A DNA stretch of 64,000 bases from Vigna angularis (GCF_016808095.1 NC_068979.1:27609960-27673959); one strand, 5' to 3'; numbered from the stretch's first letter, positions 1 through 14,848 are shown. The notes: generated by a model not told the origin, from the sequence alone. A program made the numbers and translations.

Positions 1-959
1 AGAATGTTACTTTTCCACTACTCATTAATGCAATAACTCGTAATTATACAAAAAAATTAGTGAAAGTTATAAAAATCCTCTACAAATTAACATTATTTAA
101 GAGGGTTATAATGAGTTGTTTCAAAGCTTATAGTAGTAGGAGTTTTAATTGTTTTTTAAAGAAATTTATGATGTCCACAAATCATAATTAATTTTTCACC
201 GTTATAATTTTCCTTCTATACTCAAATTTCCTCCAAACCTTCCTTCCTAACACTCAAAAGTTTTCCACTTTTACCTCATATTTCCAAATGAAGGGTTTTT
301 TTTTACTTCGAGCGACCTTTTTCATATCAAGCATTATGCGTTTTATTTTCACATTTCTGACTTCTTCCCCAAATTAAGATTTTTACATTTGTTCTTAAGC
401 ATTTTGCGTTCATCCCCCAAATCAAGCATTCTTAGTTTATCCCTGAATATTACATTCTGGATTCATTGTTCTTCATCATCAGTAGTTGCAGTCACAATTG
501 CCCGTTCTAAGTTCGTATGTGAGCTCATCATCGTTCTCAGGTCATCAGTGGTGGCCGAACAGGGTTCAACTATGACCATGGTGAGAATGTACTTTGGTTA
601 AAGTTACTATAATTAATCTACAAAATTCTTACTTTTAGTTGAGAATGTATTTTGGTTAAGAGTGAGAACAACATCAAATTAGTTGAGAATTTACATTCAT
701 TAATTTGAAAATCTAAAATAGTAATTAATTGAACATTAATCTTTAGATAACTAATGATGATGAATCCTATTTTGAGAAAGCAGTGAAATCAACATATATT
801 TTCTTTATCATTGTTTATATCTTTTTAAATATTTTTATAAATTTATTTCTATCTTTTTTTATTTTGTTCTTTAATCTTTTATTTTCTTTTATTAGTTCTA
901 TTATTCTATTTGACTAACCCCTTTTATATAGTTTTTATAAGAACTAATTAGTTAGAAAT
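1..959. other. AT-rich intergenic DNA, nothing assigned
   Basis: Strongly AT-rich DNA with homopolymer runs and stop codons in every frame. The short open frame near 389-601 is serine and leucine rich, has no recognisable domain and no neighbouring exon signals. I see no gene here. Confidence 0.6.
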
Positions 960-3549
960 AAATTTCATGTTTGTGGGAGATGACTTAGGATTGAATTTAC
1001 TCTTTCTATTGTTTTTGCTACTATCTTAGCAATATTGAAATTGCTATAGTTTAATAGTATTAATTTGATCGCGTCAACGACAATATATTAAATTTGACAC
1101 TGTTGTTGGGTAATGCGATTAGAAATTTTATCATTTTGATTTTGATTTTATTTTTGTTTATCATAATCATTTTCTTTTTCTCTATCAAAATAAAAATTTA
1201 AAAATTAATAAAATTGTACATAGTGACTTGTAGTTCATAAAATTAAAGAAAATAAATTTCGACATATGGCCATATTAAGCCAAAAGTTTCAAAAATAAAT
1301 TGTCTACCCGCTAAAATATAAAAGATAATTTTTGAAATAAGTCTAGGGGAGACAAATAGTAACTAGGATTTTTCTTTTGTTTGTTTTTCATTTTTGTTTT
1401 TTGTTTCACTTTTTGTTTTATTTCCATAAAAATATTGTGATTTCTTTTTTAGAAAATTGTGAAAGTATTAACTTTCTATTTGGTGAAACTTTTACATAGT
1501 ATGTCTCATAAGAAATTCACCCAAAAATATTTTATTATTTTCAATAAAACATATTGAAATTGGATTTTAGGATTTGATTTTGTAATTGGAACTATCATAA
1601 TCTTGAAATAGTAGTCATATTTTATGTTGAATAGATTGTTGAATTGATTAGTAGCTAGCCTAATTTATTCATAACTATAAATTATTAATTGAATTAATTT
1701 GAGAATTACTTGATTGAATCTTTTGTGAAAGAATTTTTAGCCTTGTGAGTTTTGAGCCTAATTGTGATAGATGAACCAACATGTTCCATTCCTATTTTTC
1801 TTGAGTGACTTGCTCATGTTTTGTTTGTACTATAATATGCAAAATTTGATATGATCAAGACATTTCTTGTTTTCTTAAAGCCCATTGCAAAATCTTAAAA
1901 AGAAAAAGATCATATTATCCCTTATATTAGGATGAAATAATGAGCTAATGAATTGTGTTAGAAATGAGTGATGAATAAAGTGTGTGGGTGAGTACCTGAC
2001 CCATAAAATAATAAAAATGGCAAAAGGAAGAAAAAGTTTCATGAAAAAATGAGGGTGAAAGGACAAAAAGAGAAGATAAGAAAAAATAAAAGTGGGAAAC
2101 AAAATGTAGCAAAAAAAGATAATTTTTTTCTCAAAAAGTGAAGAAAGAAAATAATATATTTGTTTTCCAAAATTTTTGCTCCTTAATTCTTTCTTTCCAA
2201 ATTTTTTAAGCCTCTGTATCCTAAATTTTTCCTAACTTTTCCTTGGGCACATTACAACCTTTGAAAAATCCTCATGATCTTTGAATGCATGTTTTCCAAA
2301 AGTATGTGAACATTATAATCTTGCTAAGTTATGGTAGTGTTTACATACATTAGTATTCTAAGTGCAAACACAAACCTAAACACTTAAGAGAGCATTGATG
2401 AGTGAATATATATTTTAACTTGAGTGACATCTTTCATACTTGGGTTCTTGGTAAATTCAAAAGATTAAATCATGTCTTTAAAATAGATTTTTCTCATTTG
2501 CATGTTTCATGGCAACTTGATTTAGAAAGTTGATTAGTTTTTAGTGAATTTCTTTTCCTTTGGTTGAATGTTGATATGAATATTGATTCGGAATAAAGTT
2601 TTTAAATTACTAAGTTTTCCCAAGACTACGAAAGGATAAGTGTGGGGGTGATAAAAATAAATCGACACAAGAATAAAAACAAACAAATTTATTTATCTAA
2701 CCTCATAATCCCATTAAGAAATTACAATAGAATCAACCATAGAGGCTTAACATTTATGGAATGTTGAAATAATATGAAATTAGAAGAAGAGATGGTGGAG
2801 AACATGAGACAGGACAAAATTCGAACCCCGAAAGGGTTCTCTAGGCTCCCTTAATGTGTTTTCCTCGGTCTCTTTATATATGAGTTAGATTGGGCTTTGT
2901 TTTGGACTTTTATGTTATTATAATCTCCTTTATGATAATGTAATCTCCTCTAATTATTTTTTAAATAATCCAATATCTTCAAGATATATTTCATTGTTGT
3001 GAAGATCTAAAAATATTTAAGAATATTTTTTCTAGATTCAAAAGGATTTGGTAAATATTATCTTTTTACCAATAAACATTTTCTAGATCTAAAATATATT
3101 TTCTCCTAATTATCTTTTATCATAAACATTTATCAATTATCAAAGTCCTTCTTGTAGAAAAAAAATAGAGAAAATTGCAAGATCTAATTTTTGTTGTCTG
3201 TTCTCTCTTATTAGCTTAGCCATATTTTTTGACTTTTTCATGCTATGCTTGGATTGACTTCTTGTGGTCTTGATTATTTGCTATTCTTGGATTTATCTTT
3301 AAGATGTCATAAAACTTTAACCAATTTATTTTCACACCTTAATAAGCTCAACTTAGCTGTATACTAACATATCAAAATATCCAAAAAAACATTTATGCAA
3401 CTAAAAAGCTATTTTTAACATATTTTTGTATCTCATGCTAAATAAACCCAATTATAACAAATCATACTTAAAATATTTTCTTAAAGTACAAAAATCAATT
3501 AAGAATCCAATATTAAAGGCTAAAGGAGGACATAAATATGCACTCATCA
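960..3549 (+). mobile_element. Degenerate Ty3/gypsy (Athila/Tat-like) remnant
   Basis: Near 1095-1115 the sequence TTGACACTGTTGTTGGGTAA resembles the TGGCGCCGTTGTCGGGGA-type primer-binding site of plant Ty3/gypsy elements, with differences that are mostly C-to-T or G-to-A transitions, as methylated decay would give. The 960-1093 stretch before it resembles the spacer that precedes this site in Tat/Athila elements. At 2639-2650 a purine tract (AGTGTGGGGGTG) is followed by TGATAAA, and a block ending ACTCATCA closes at 3549, so 2648-3549 is read as a 3' LTR of about 0.9 kb. No gag or pol frame survives between. Family placement is an inference, and the 5' LTR was not found. Confidence 0.45.
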
Positions 3550-5933
3550 GAGCTCTAATGGAGATGAATTTTTTTATAGGAAACTAGACTCAAAGAGCTT
3601 TCCATTTACCATAAGCATGTATCTTTTAGAACCTTTGAGCTGGTTGTGTGAAACTTCAAAAATCTAAGTTTAGAAATGACAAGATATTTTGACCAAAATA
3701 CAAAGTCCAAAACAAATACTTATGTATATATTTACCTGACTAAAAACACCATCTTCCACAAGAAAAGTAATCCTTGAAGTCCTTATTTTTTTTCTATTCT
3801 CCTAGTCCTAGTTTAAGTTGTAGCTTTCTCGATGGATTTTCATCAAATTTCCAGAATGATTTTTATAAGAAAGACATATTTAAGCTTGATAACTTCTCAC
3901 GCTTATTGTTTTAAAGATTCGTTTAGACAAATTTCCACTCATCACGTGAATGTGTTTATATTTCTATCTCACAATTTTACGTAGGTTTTCTTTACTAATC
4001 AGACGTTATTAGTTAAGCATGTGTCATATGATTTTAATTAATTTCTTTCTTAAGGCAATATCTTTGCAAAACGCTTATCTTCTTCATTTAAACCTATTAT
4101 TAATGTGTTTTTGTGAACTCCGATGATTAGACATGTCTTAATAATCCTTGTAGACTGGGAAAAAAATATTAAACCTGAATAATTTTATATGAAATTTGTT
4201 GGCATGTGTGAAATATGCCGAGAATATACCTCGGGAGTTTCAAAGTGAAAGGAATCAAGGAAAGAGATCGTTGCAGACTATTTGAGATTCGGTACGACTT
4301 TTCTTTCGTGTATGTTTTATCGTCATAAAGAAAAAGTTGGCGTTTCGAGGCTCTCATGGCCAAACCACAACCACGTTTGCAATTATCTCACAACTCAACT
4401 ACTTCATCTAACATTCTTATCCATCCTCGTGCTTTTTTTTTTTCATCAAAATCAGAATCTCTTTTCACTCGTTCACACATTCATTTTTCCCTGTAAATAT
4501 AAAAATGTTACAGTATTATTATTGATTTTCTTTTAAAACATACCCATGAATACAAATGGATATTAAATAGATATTTGTGAATAATGAAGATGGTTATTTA
4601 ACAAATCGTTTGCTTATAGAATCTTATATTCGTTATTACTAATTATTATTTGAGTATGTTTTTTAAATTTAATTCATCAAAACAAAAATTATTAGAAAAA
4701 AAATATTAATCATAAAATAGTTTTAGAAATTGATTTCTTATATTTATATTTTTTATTTAGATATATGAAATTAAAGTTATTTTGTGAAACATTATTTTTT
4801 TAAAATTTATATTTTGGCAAAATTTATTTACATTGATTAAATTTATTTTATTGAATAATTTGATTTAAATTATACTTAAAAATTACATTTTTTTATCTAA
4901 ATTTGTATTTTAAATTTTTTAAAAATAATTTAACTTAAAGTTTATAAAAATAAAAAAAAATATTTGTAGGTATCTATAAATATCTGCATATATAAAAAAA
5001 TGAACAGAAAATTTTTCAAAATACTTAACTAGAAAAGACAAGATTTTCTAGATCGAACATATAGTAAATACACACTATCCATTATTCCCGGATGATTATA
5101 TGGTCAAAGCTTGTATTGTGTTTTTTGAATAGTTCTTTCATATTTTAAAATTAGTTATCAAGACAAAAATCATTAGAACCAAAATATTGTTCGTGGCTGA
5201 AAAATTACCCTAACGTTCTTTATTTTTAATAAATACATTTTTAAGCTATAACATATAATTTATGTAAGGAAAATAGAGACTAAAGACTAATATTTAGTTT
5301 GGTTTTCAACTGATTATTTTCGGACTTCAGATAATAACAACACATTCATGATTAAAATAGACAACTCTTCAACTTTAAGATTGGAAGTGATCTTAACTAA
5401 TGCCTATTTTTATGGAAATTGCTAGTTTTTACTAATATACGTTAGCTATGTTATATTTTGGTTTGTACATAATAAAATAAATGTTACACACCCTTTGGCA
5501 ACCCTGTTCCATGTTTCAGACAATTCCATTAAGCATATGATATCATAGCTATAATTACATCTAAAGTTGATTCTAATAGAAGGAAATTGATCTCTCATCA
5601 AGATAGATTAATGTTTTGATATCGGTTAACAAAATGTCTTAAATAATTGTCGAATTGCGTCTTAAATGAAAAGAAAAAAATATATTTGATAATATGCTGC
5701 ATATCATTCATTTAGTTATATTATAATATATATGCAATATAGTTTGGATTGGTCTTATGATTATGTGAGTTTGTTTTATTAAGATATTATAGTTTTGGTA
5801 TGTAATAATTGTTCCTTCCATTATCTATAAATATATGGAAAGTAAATAATTAGTTTTAAACTGATAGCAATACTAAAATTATGTTAGACTAAAACTAAAA
5901 AAAAAAACCATGGAGGTAAGTGAAAGGTTGATA
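3550..5933. other. Intergenic DNA, unassigned
   Basis: AT-rich sequence, especially 4540-5050, with no credible open frame. The first 500 bases after the putative LTR may belong to a larger repeat, but I see no diagnostic signal. The overlapping short frames at 4169-4536 have no domain and are treated as chance. Confidence 0.5.
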
Positions 5934-8242
5934 CACTAGTGCATATAAGACATTTTATGAGAGGTGAAATGATCTTTTTATTACAGTTATTTTGGCGTAA
6001 TAATTGTGACAGTCATAGAAATCTGTATTTTATGGGACATGATGAAAAATTTGTCATAATAAGTTTAGTTTACTATGATGATGTACTTTCGATTACCTGT
6101 TACAATATGTCTAACTATTATGATTTACTTTTGACTACTTATCATAATAAGTCAATTTTATTATAATAGATTTTCGTTTACTAGTATTTGGAGAAAACTA
6201 TTATGACAGATAGTGTCAACTGTCATAAAAAACTAGATTTTTTTATAGTTTTTTTTATCATTTTGTCCATTTAATTGATATGCAAATATCAAAAATTCAT
6301 CAAAAAAACAAGGTAAATAAATCAATTCATACATTAACTGTTCAATAATATTTAAAAACATTACATTATATATAAATAAACCTATGTACAATGTTGACAA
6401 TTGTTACAAATATTCTCCAAAAAAATGGTAAAATATTATAATAATCAAGATATTTTTACAAGTCACTAATACTTAAATGAAAAAAAGTTTACTTCTAATT
6501 TCTTCCATTTGTCTACCTTCCAATGGAGATAGAAAGAAATCAATCACAAAGAATCAATGCAATGTAAATAAAGACCTGAAGCAACAAAATGAAAAAAAAA
6601 TCAAGGCTTCAAAATGTAATGAACTAAAATAAATAATGTAGCTTTGATACAAATTCTAGCAAAATAGACCTTATAGCCATTAAGACTCTTCATGTTACTT
6701 TCTGGGATACTTGTGGGAAACCATTGATAATGAAGTCAATGAATCGGCTACTACATTGAACATCTTTATTCTCTTCTTCTAGTTGTTATTTATCAAGCAC
6801 GGAGTCTCTTCAGAAGTTTGCCACTGCTTGTCATTGGCACTGACCACAAACAGAACAATAATGTTTCCGTTTGCTGTAATTTTAAATACTTTTGTTTTCT
6901 GTAATTTCTTATTGCAACTTGTATGATACATCTGTCTATAAATCTCTTCTACATGGTCATTTTAGAGAAGTGCTTCAACTGGAACATTTTTGTTCTGCCA
7001 TTGATTTTGTGATAGTGTTGAAAAAAGTAAAAGACTATTAATTATTAAACTTATTGGTTGAGTACTTCATTCAGTTTCTTTATTTTCTAACATGTAAAAG
7101 CAAAACTATAAGTGACAAATGGGCCAAGAGAAGCAATCAAATTTTCTGGGCTACCAATGTCTTCAATTGTTGCATTCGGTTTCTTGTTAAGGCGTATCAA
7201 AGGCGAAGAAATGTACACATAGAATCTTGAATATGCACATAAGCAACAATCTTTTGTTCAAGACAAAACACCCATCAGAATACTGGAAGGATAATTGCCG
7301 TGGGAAAACATTTTAAAAAGTAACACCTTCAATTCATTTAAAAAATGTAAGTCATAACGACAAAAATAGTTACTTATATTTTCATTATTCTTTTTTTAAA
7401 ACAAAAAAGCCCATACATGTCAAGATACTAAATAACCATGGTTTTTATCTAAAAGCTTAAACATACGAGATTACTTCAAAAATTTGAGTTCAATTCTTCT
7501 TTAAATCAACAATGTATGAATGGTACATTAAGCATTTCAACACTTCTTCCTCCCAAACCACAATAAATTAAAAAGATTTAATAACATGATGGTCTTGTAT
7601 ATCATGCAATAATTTCTCCAATAATAACATGATGGTCTGGTAAATGCTAAATGTAAATATAAATACGAACTTGACAATACTCAAAAGCTCCATCCTTATT
7701 TTGAATCACTGCATCAAAAACCAGAACCCATGCCCCACAACCATTCAAGTTGCCCAACTTGTGCAATGTTTCAGCTTTTCACCACCCATATTCTCTCTTC
7801 TTAATTCTATTTATAACTGTCTCTGTCTTTTTCTAACATTTAATATGCCCCAACCCAACATACAACATTAATAGTTTTTAAATTAAAAATAATATAAAAA
7901 CATCAATGGTAAAACAATGTAAATATTAGGTTTATATGCTAAGCTTTTTTTTAATGAAGAAAATATTGAGGAGGTGGATGACGAAGGAAACCCCAACCCA
8001 CCACTTTCTATACTAGTTCTAGGTCTAAGCAGTATAAAAAAGTTTTATAATTTATTATAATTTTGTCACCACACCATTTTCTATATTGATTTTGAGTTCA
8101 ATCTATATGTAAATCGGTTGGAAGTAGAATCGATGTAGAAAGTCTTAAAATATTTATAATTATGTCATTGCGTCACTTTTTATATTGCGTAGATTATAAC
8201 CTATATAAAAGTCTCTATAAAAAATGGTTTTTGCTCTAGATA
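5934..8242 (+). mobile_element. CACTA-like (En/Spm) non-autonomous remnant
   Basis: A CACTAGTG terminus lies at 5934. The other side (about 7995-8242) contains AT-rich subterminal units with the words aatttattataattttgtca and tttctatact. The same units occur in a second locus at 57620-57958 that ends in an intact CACTAGTG. At 8242 the terminal word has decayed to CTCTAG. Near 6000-6230 the words TATGACAG and CTGTCATAA recur in both orientations, as subterminal transposase sites do. No transposase frame is visible. Two short gene-like open stretches lie inside on the minus strand (about 6769-6867 and 7084-7203). The left boundary is less certain than the right. Confidence 0.4.
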
Positions 8243-11200
8243 TAGTTTCATTTTCTTAAAATAGTAAAGGTTCTAGAAATATCTTTAAATTATTACATAG
8301 ATATTGAGATATAATATTCTAACAAATCTTTATTTACAATTGTTTCAGTTTATGGAACGATGTTATAAGTCTTCCATGTTCCATTCGTCCAACCGTTTGT
8401 CCTAGTTACCATTCATCCTTCACCTTGTTCGATGACACTAAGAAATTACTTACAGAAGATTCTATGATACCAAAGTCAGCAAGGATTCAGCAATCTTAAC
8501 AATAAATGCATATTCAATGTAACCATCTTACTTCATTACCTCAAACTTGTATTTATAAATTTTAAAATGAATTTCAGATTAATTCAGCCTAATTATGACC
8601 CAACTGATAATAATCATATTTTGATTTTAAGCTAATCACCATTAATCATAATTATTGTTTAAGAGTGACGGTTCGATCCATGTTATCAAATCGACCGGTC
8701 TATAGAATATTCTTAACTGGTTGGACCATATTATTCTAAACTGACTAGAAGCCGTCAATTCACCAATGTAACTAATGAATGTAATGAAATGCTTACAATA
8801 AACTATTAACTTACGAGACGGAACATATCTACAACCAAGAACAAATACCATCATCAACATTACATCCTACAAAAAAAACAGTAAAAATAAAAATCTGCAT
8901 AAAATGAGAAACTAAATTGGAGTCAAAGATGTAGTCTATGACTAGTTAGAAAGTAGTGTGTGTAAGAGAGATCTAAGAGCATTGAATAAGGGGTAGCTGG
9001 GAATAGGATAACATAACCAGTGAAATGAGGCAGTGACGTATCAATGATGGGGCGGCTATGAAAGTCTCAGATGCCACTGTTGGCTTTGTCCGAGTTTCCT
9101 TTCTCGTACAAGAACAACAATTTGGAATACTTATTTTTCTCTTTCCTTCATTCAAAGTCCTTCTTATACCAATTTCACAAACCCTTCTCAACATGCATGA
9201 CCAACAGTTCTTCTCTGTACTTGTTTGGCCCATCTCATTCAATCAATGTCATAGAATCCAAAGCTTTATTTCTTCTCTCTCTTCCTTTTCATCAACCCTC
9301 TTTCAAATTCTGGACTAGTTTAAGACTTTGCCTTTGCAGTAGTAGCCAAGCATTGAACCCATATGGCTTTTCAGTGGGGCTCTTCTCATCTCAGTAACTT
9401 ACCCTAAAAAAATGTCTCTTTTCTTCATAACCTAATATGCACCAGAAAGCAAAATTTGCTCTTATCCAAGTTTGGACCCCTTTTGGTCACGTGGGGTTTG
9501 AAGAGAAATATCATCTTTTTCATTTGGTGACAAACAACATGCATGCATGTGTGTTGCACTTTCTTTCTTCTTTTCACAAAGGTGTGTCCTAATAATTCCT
9601 AAACCCTAATTCCGTATCAACATATACAGCAATTAAGTTAATCTGAAATGACATGAGTGTTTTGACAGTGTTGATTTTGATTCCAGAGGATGTTCCTCTT
9701 TCAACTGTTGAGTTGACGGTTTGATGTTGTCTGGGAAAATGTTATTTCCTCTGCTGGTTATGTAAGGACAAGCTCATTAAGGCCAGTTATGCTGTCACTG
9801 TGTTTAGCATGGTTCAGAGCCTCTGTAATAATGTCCTCCATGTGAATGCTGGACACTTTTGTTTGGAACTTGAGTCATAAATAAGGTTGGTATAAATTTT
9901 CACATATAGTCTAGATAATCTTGCTGCTTAACTGTGTCCAAATTAATTAATTAATAACAAAACCAACATTTTTTTTTCATTAATATAACACTTTTGTATA
10001 CTTCCATAAAAATTTAATAAGAATTCATTATTTGATGATAAGGATATTCTTCTATACAATATTTAATTATAAAGTGTATACCATAATATGGATTTCACTC
10101 TCACTGATAATTTAGTGAATATCAACAATGAAAAAGTATATTCCTACCTTTCCATGAAAAAACATACATAGAATTAACATTAATCTAAATTATGTTGGGA
10201 AGAGCTAACATGTACAGCAATAGCTAATTATATTTTGTCCTAGTTCAACTCAATAATCATTCATTGTATAACAATTAATAAGTTGAAATTTACAATGATT
10301 CATTGTATAAATGTGTCATTAAAAATGGGTGAGCGTGGGTTATCTAAAGCAGAAAAAGAAAAGTTGTGTGGCTAAAGAAACAGATTGTGAATAGTTTGGC
10401 AAGGTCAAGAGGGCCATTTAATTTGATTGTGATTTAGTTTGACTGAATTGGTGTTTGCAATGGACATTAAACAAGTGAGAACAGTGGTGAGTGGAAAATT
10501 CAGAGTAACATCAAATCAGCTTGAAGCAAAAAGGGAAAGACATGAGTCCAAGATTCAGGGTCATTAATTCATTCCATTGTTTAAATAGCTATGTGTTTGG
10601 TAAATATTATGCTATATGTAGTTTCTTCTTATTATTAAACAACTAGAAAGTGTAGGAGAGTGGAAACTGAATATGAGCCATAGATAAAAATAGGGTAGAG
10701 CCCTACAAGAAGCTAGGCATAATGAACCTAGCTTAGATGAAGTTCTGAAAGTGGAAGTTGTACCTCACCTTTTACTAGCCCTTTTGGTGGACTCTCTCAA
10801 TGAAAGCTTAGAGAAAGATGCTTGTTGATGGGATGGGTGTGACAGTCAATCAAAGGTTTTATTTATGTTTTGGGCTATGTCCAATCAACACATGGCCCAC
10901 ACCAACCATTTGCTTCGGCCCATTAATGTTGTCCCCTTCGTTTTTCTTAATTTTTACTTTCTTCTTTCCTATCAAAAGTTGTAAACTGTTCACGTACCGT
11001 GCTCGCATTAATGGATTGAGTAGGCAAGACAAAGAATCATCCCATATTTCTCTGACTTTTTGTCCAACATTGAGAATTTCTCCATTTGTATCCCGTGATG
11101 GTACTTATGCAAAAGATTCTCAGTGGTGCCAAAACATTACAATAACTAATATCCAAACTAGGGTTAAAAATTTACTATGTGGGCGTGCCAACACGTGAAC

Positions 11201-11771
11201 TATTCGACGTTTCTTTTCTTCTCTTTTTACAAAATCGAACACACCTTCTACTGTTCTAATAATACCTCGCCAGATCAGAGGGGAAAAGTTCGTTTTATTA
11301 CTTTAACTTTATGTAAAATTATCTCAATATGTCTTGTCTAATAAATTTGCCCTAGCGCTACTAACAATGTTGCTTTGAAAACTTTGGAATTGTCTAACAC
11401 ATGTTCCTTTTGTTTTTGTTTTTAAATATATGTTGCAACCAAAGTTTCCTCTCTCTTTATATATAGATATAGATATATAGATTTTGTCCATGATACAAGT
11501 TTAGTTTTTCTACCAAAAACATAAAGATGATGAATTAGAAAAGATTGTTACACAAATTTTCATTAATAATATTATTTGGAAAAATAGCAATTACTCACAA
11601 CACAATTTTTGAAAACTTATTTCATAAATTGTTTTTCTAAAGTTCTCTTTACCACCCTTTTCATACGATTTTCCTGCCCCCAACTTTTCATCATTTCCCT
11701 TATTACATGAATGTTGATATTTGACATCTCCATATTTTATACCCTATCACTATAATAAAATATTGTCATAA

Positions 11772-11827
<56 letters not shown>

Positions 11828-14596
11828 GGATTTCATTCCCCTAACTATTATTATTGTAATGTTTATGATTGGACTTTTAACTAAAGCCTTGTAAAAGTTT
11901 TACCAATATACATATTTTTTATGGTTTTTAGTGAATACCTACAGATTCTCACGTCCATAATCAGGAAGATTCTTTTAATGATTTCATATGATGATTTCCC
12001 CATGTGTTTGAGGAAATTCTGTTCAAGACATGGTTGAGCATTGATGCTATGTTTACTAAATTTTTTTTTTAAAGGTGAAAATAAGTAAGTTAACAAAGAA
12101 GAAAAGAAAACAATGAATTATTGGTCGGATTTTCAATGATACTATCAAAAAGTATAGTATCAAAAAGATTTATTACTTTTGTACTGATTTCTTTAATAAA
12201 ATGATACTATAGTGAATAGAATTTAAAGTTGAGGAAGCATGATTTATTATGTTATTAGGGAAAAAAAGGTTAATAATCCCTCTGGGTGGGTGAAACGGTT
12301 GTATTGGTTGATTAGAAACACTATATTTGTCTCTTTGTATGCATTTATGCATGTCATGAGTGATACATTATTGATTGGTGTTTGTTTGTGAGAAAACCCC
12401 GTTTCACATGGTGTATGAGAGAAGACATTATTAAAATAGATGTTTCTCCTTTCTACAATCTGTGACTGGAGACAGAAAGGTGTTGGTTTACGTTGTAATT
12501 ACACAGTGCAACTATCACTTCCGTTGCATTAGCATCACTATCAGCATCAACATCAGGGTCGCTCTCAGTATCCTTTCTGGTAATAACAAAGTGGGGGAGA
12601 GAGAGACACACACACACGCCTCCACCTTCTACAGGTCTCCATGTCTACTCCCTCTGTTCTTCTTATACCCTCTCACTTTTCCATTTGTCCTGATTTTTCT
12701 CACTCTCTCTGAAACCGAAAGGGACTGTGCCATCGCCCACTCACTCTCAACTTTTTAGACTGAGTAAATGTGGGCACAACATCACTCACACACCCTTACA
12801 TGAACATTATTGTTAATATTAATATAACAGCCTCACAATTATTGAACTTCACCCTTTGCTTTCCTGCACACTCTAGGGCTATCAAAAAGGACTCCATTTT
12901 AGGGTCGAAGATATCAGAAATAGAAAGCAACATGATGATAAAAAGAGACAACAGAATTCAAAAACAAAAAACCTTAGGGGAAAAAGTCAGTACATATGTG
13001 TATATTTTTTTCTTTTCATTAAAACACACAAATGTTACTTTTTGAAAAAAAGATATATTTAGATTCATTTCACACTACTCTTTCTTATTTTTTACTTTCT
13101 TTTTCCTTGAAAAAATACAGAAATTTATAATTTTATAACCATTTTAACTAAATGAATGTAAAAGTGTGTCATAATACCATTACTCTATTTTTTTAATGCA
13201 TATAAATTTTGTAAATATTTGTGAGAGCTTTGCTTCTTATATTTTTACATAACCAGTTTCTCCAGTTATTTTAAACTTTTTTTATGATTTCAATAAGTAT
13301 AAAATATATTGAAGATAAGATTAATACAAATTTTATCTTATTATAAATTAATTTTGTTAGGTTAAATTGAAAACTTCACTTTTTATGTTAAATCTATTTT
13401 AATAAAGTTTTCTATTTGTTAGGTTTCCATTTAGTATCAAATCACCCACATATATCACATTTGCTATGCATACACTTTTGCACGAGAGTGTTTTAAAGAT
13501 TTCTTATTCAATAAAGATAAGACTATATTAGATCAACTAGAAATAATGCATTAAATGTTGAAAATTTTCATTTAGTAACTTATTATTATCAAGGAAAACG
13601 TTGAAATTGTTGCCGTGTATAGGATGAAGTAAAATGTAGATAATGGAAAGTAAATAAAGGAACTGAGAAAAACTAAAAATATATATGGCAAATTATGGTG
13701 TAGAGAAAGTTGGATATAAATTATTGTTTTGTACATTAAAATCAACTCATTTTGACATTACTCCCATGATTTTTGTTCACACAAAAGAACTTTAATGAAA
13801 TGTTTCATATGCCGCCAAAACATATATTAATGTGTTTTGACTTAAGAACAAAAGTAGCGTGTTTGATGTTTTTTTTTTCTATGTGAAGTTCTTTGATATT
13901 GATTTTCTATGTAAATGTTTAGGAAGATAAAAGAAACTGGTACTGTTGTAGTTAAAAAAAGAAGCAGAAGGAAAAAAGAGTAATAAGAAGATTTTAGAGA
14001 GTTGTACATAGGCTTTTGAGAATATAATGTTGATGGTAGCATGAAACACTAATATATATGAGACAGAGAGAGAGAAAGGAAGAGGTTATGGCAGTGCTGC
14101 TACTATAGTGTCGTATATTGGTGCGATATTCTATGCATTGCATCCTCCTTTGCCTCATTGCTCCTCTCACACTTTCCTCCTTTGCCGGTGCTGTGTCTCC
14201 TCTATTCCCAAACACGCCAAAATGCATCATATCACCATTTTTCCTTCATTCCACGTACGCATACACACTCATATGCCACTCCAACACAGTTTTATACAAA
14301 CTTTTATTCATAATTAATTAACTTTTATACAAAACAAAACACTCTCTGATCATTTTTAAACCAACTTTTTTTCACTCGCATTTTTAATTTGTTTATAGAA
14401 CTCAGAAAAAAAAAGGTTCAAAACCAGCTGGATTGGTTAGTGTTGATGTTGATTTTAGATGTGTACATTGCAATGTTTTAGGAAAAAGTCTGTGATATCT
14501 ATTTTAATTACAGTGTCAAAGCTTTTAAGGATGTCTGTGATTACTGCATGACCACGTTTTATCTGCAGCTTTTCACATGAACATTATAAAACTTGG
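8243..14596. other. Long intergenic region upstream of the WIP gene
   Basis: No gene is supported. The region contains AT-rich DNA, a (TA)n run and several pyrimidine-rich stretches (9100-9400, 12600-12760, 14130-14320) whose open frames are low-complexity, overlap on both strands and lack domain or splice support. Transcribed non-coding sequence or upstream control elements of the WIP gene could lie here, but nothing in the bases proves it. A short perfect inverted repeat (AAGCTAGG / CCTAGCTT, 8-bp stem) lies near 10711-10736. Confidence 0.5.
11774..11824. repeat. (TA)n microsatellite
   Basis: Uninterrupted TA dinucleotide repeat of about 25 units. Confidence 0.95.
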
Positions 14597-14605
14597 TATA
14601 TATTA
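14597..14605 (+). promoter_or_regulatory. Candidate TATA box of the WIP gene
   Basis: TATATATTA about 245 bases upstream of the chosen ATG at 14849. The intervening sequence is CT-rich (CTCTCTC runs at 14735-14765), as plant 5' leaders often are. The AT-rich background makes chance TATA words common. Confidence 0.35.
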
Positions 14606-14848
14606 TAAGCTGTTTTCTTGATTAGAATAACTGTTTTTCAATGTTGAAAATGCAAGAAGCCAAAGTTAACATCCTCGAGATTTGTTTATTTATTGCCTCT
14701 CTCGTCCCCACTTACATTCTCACTCACAAAACCCTCTCTCCCTCTCTCTCTATTCTACTCTCTCCTACCTAACCACCACCTTCTTCTCTCACCATATCAT
14801 ACAATAACATTAAGACACTCCATCAACCATTTTCTCAAAGATCAAACC

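Noticed and set aside
8973..9397. Overlapping open frames on both strands (up to 108 residues) near 9000-9400
   Set aside because: No ATG-supported domain, strongly pyrimidine-rich, both strands open at once, no splice sites or neighbouring exons. Possibly a transcribed leader, but not supportable as a gene.
10818..11198. 126-residue plus-strand frame
   Set aside because: Mixed composition without motif, no promoter or splice context; random open frame is the simpler reading.
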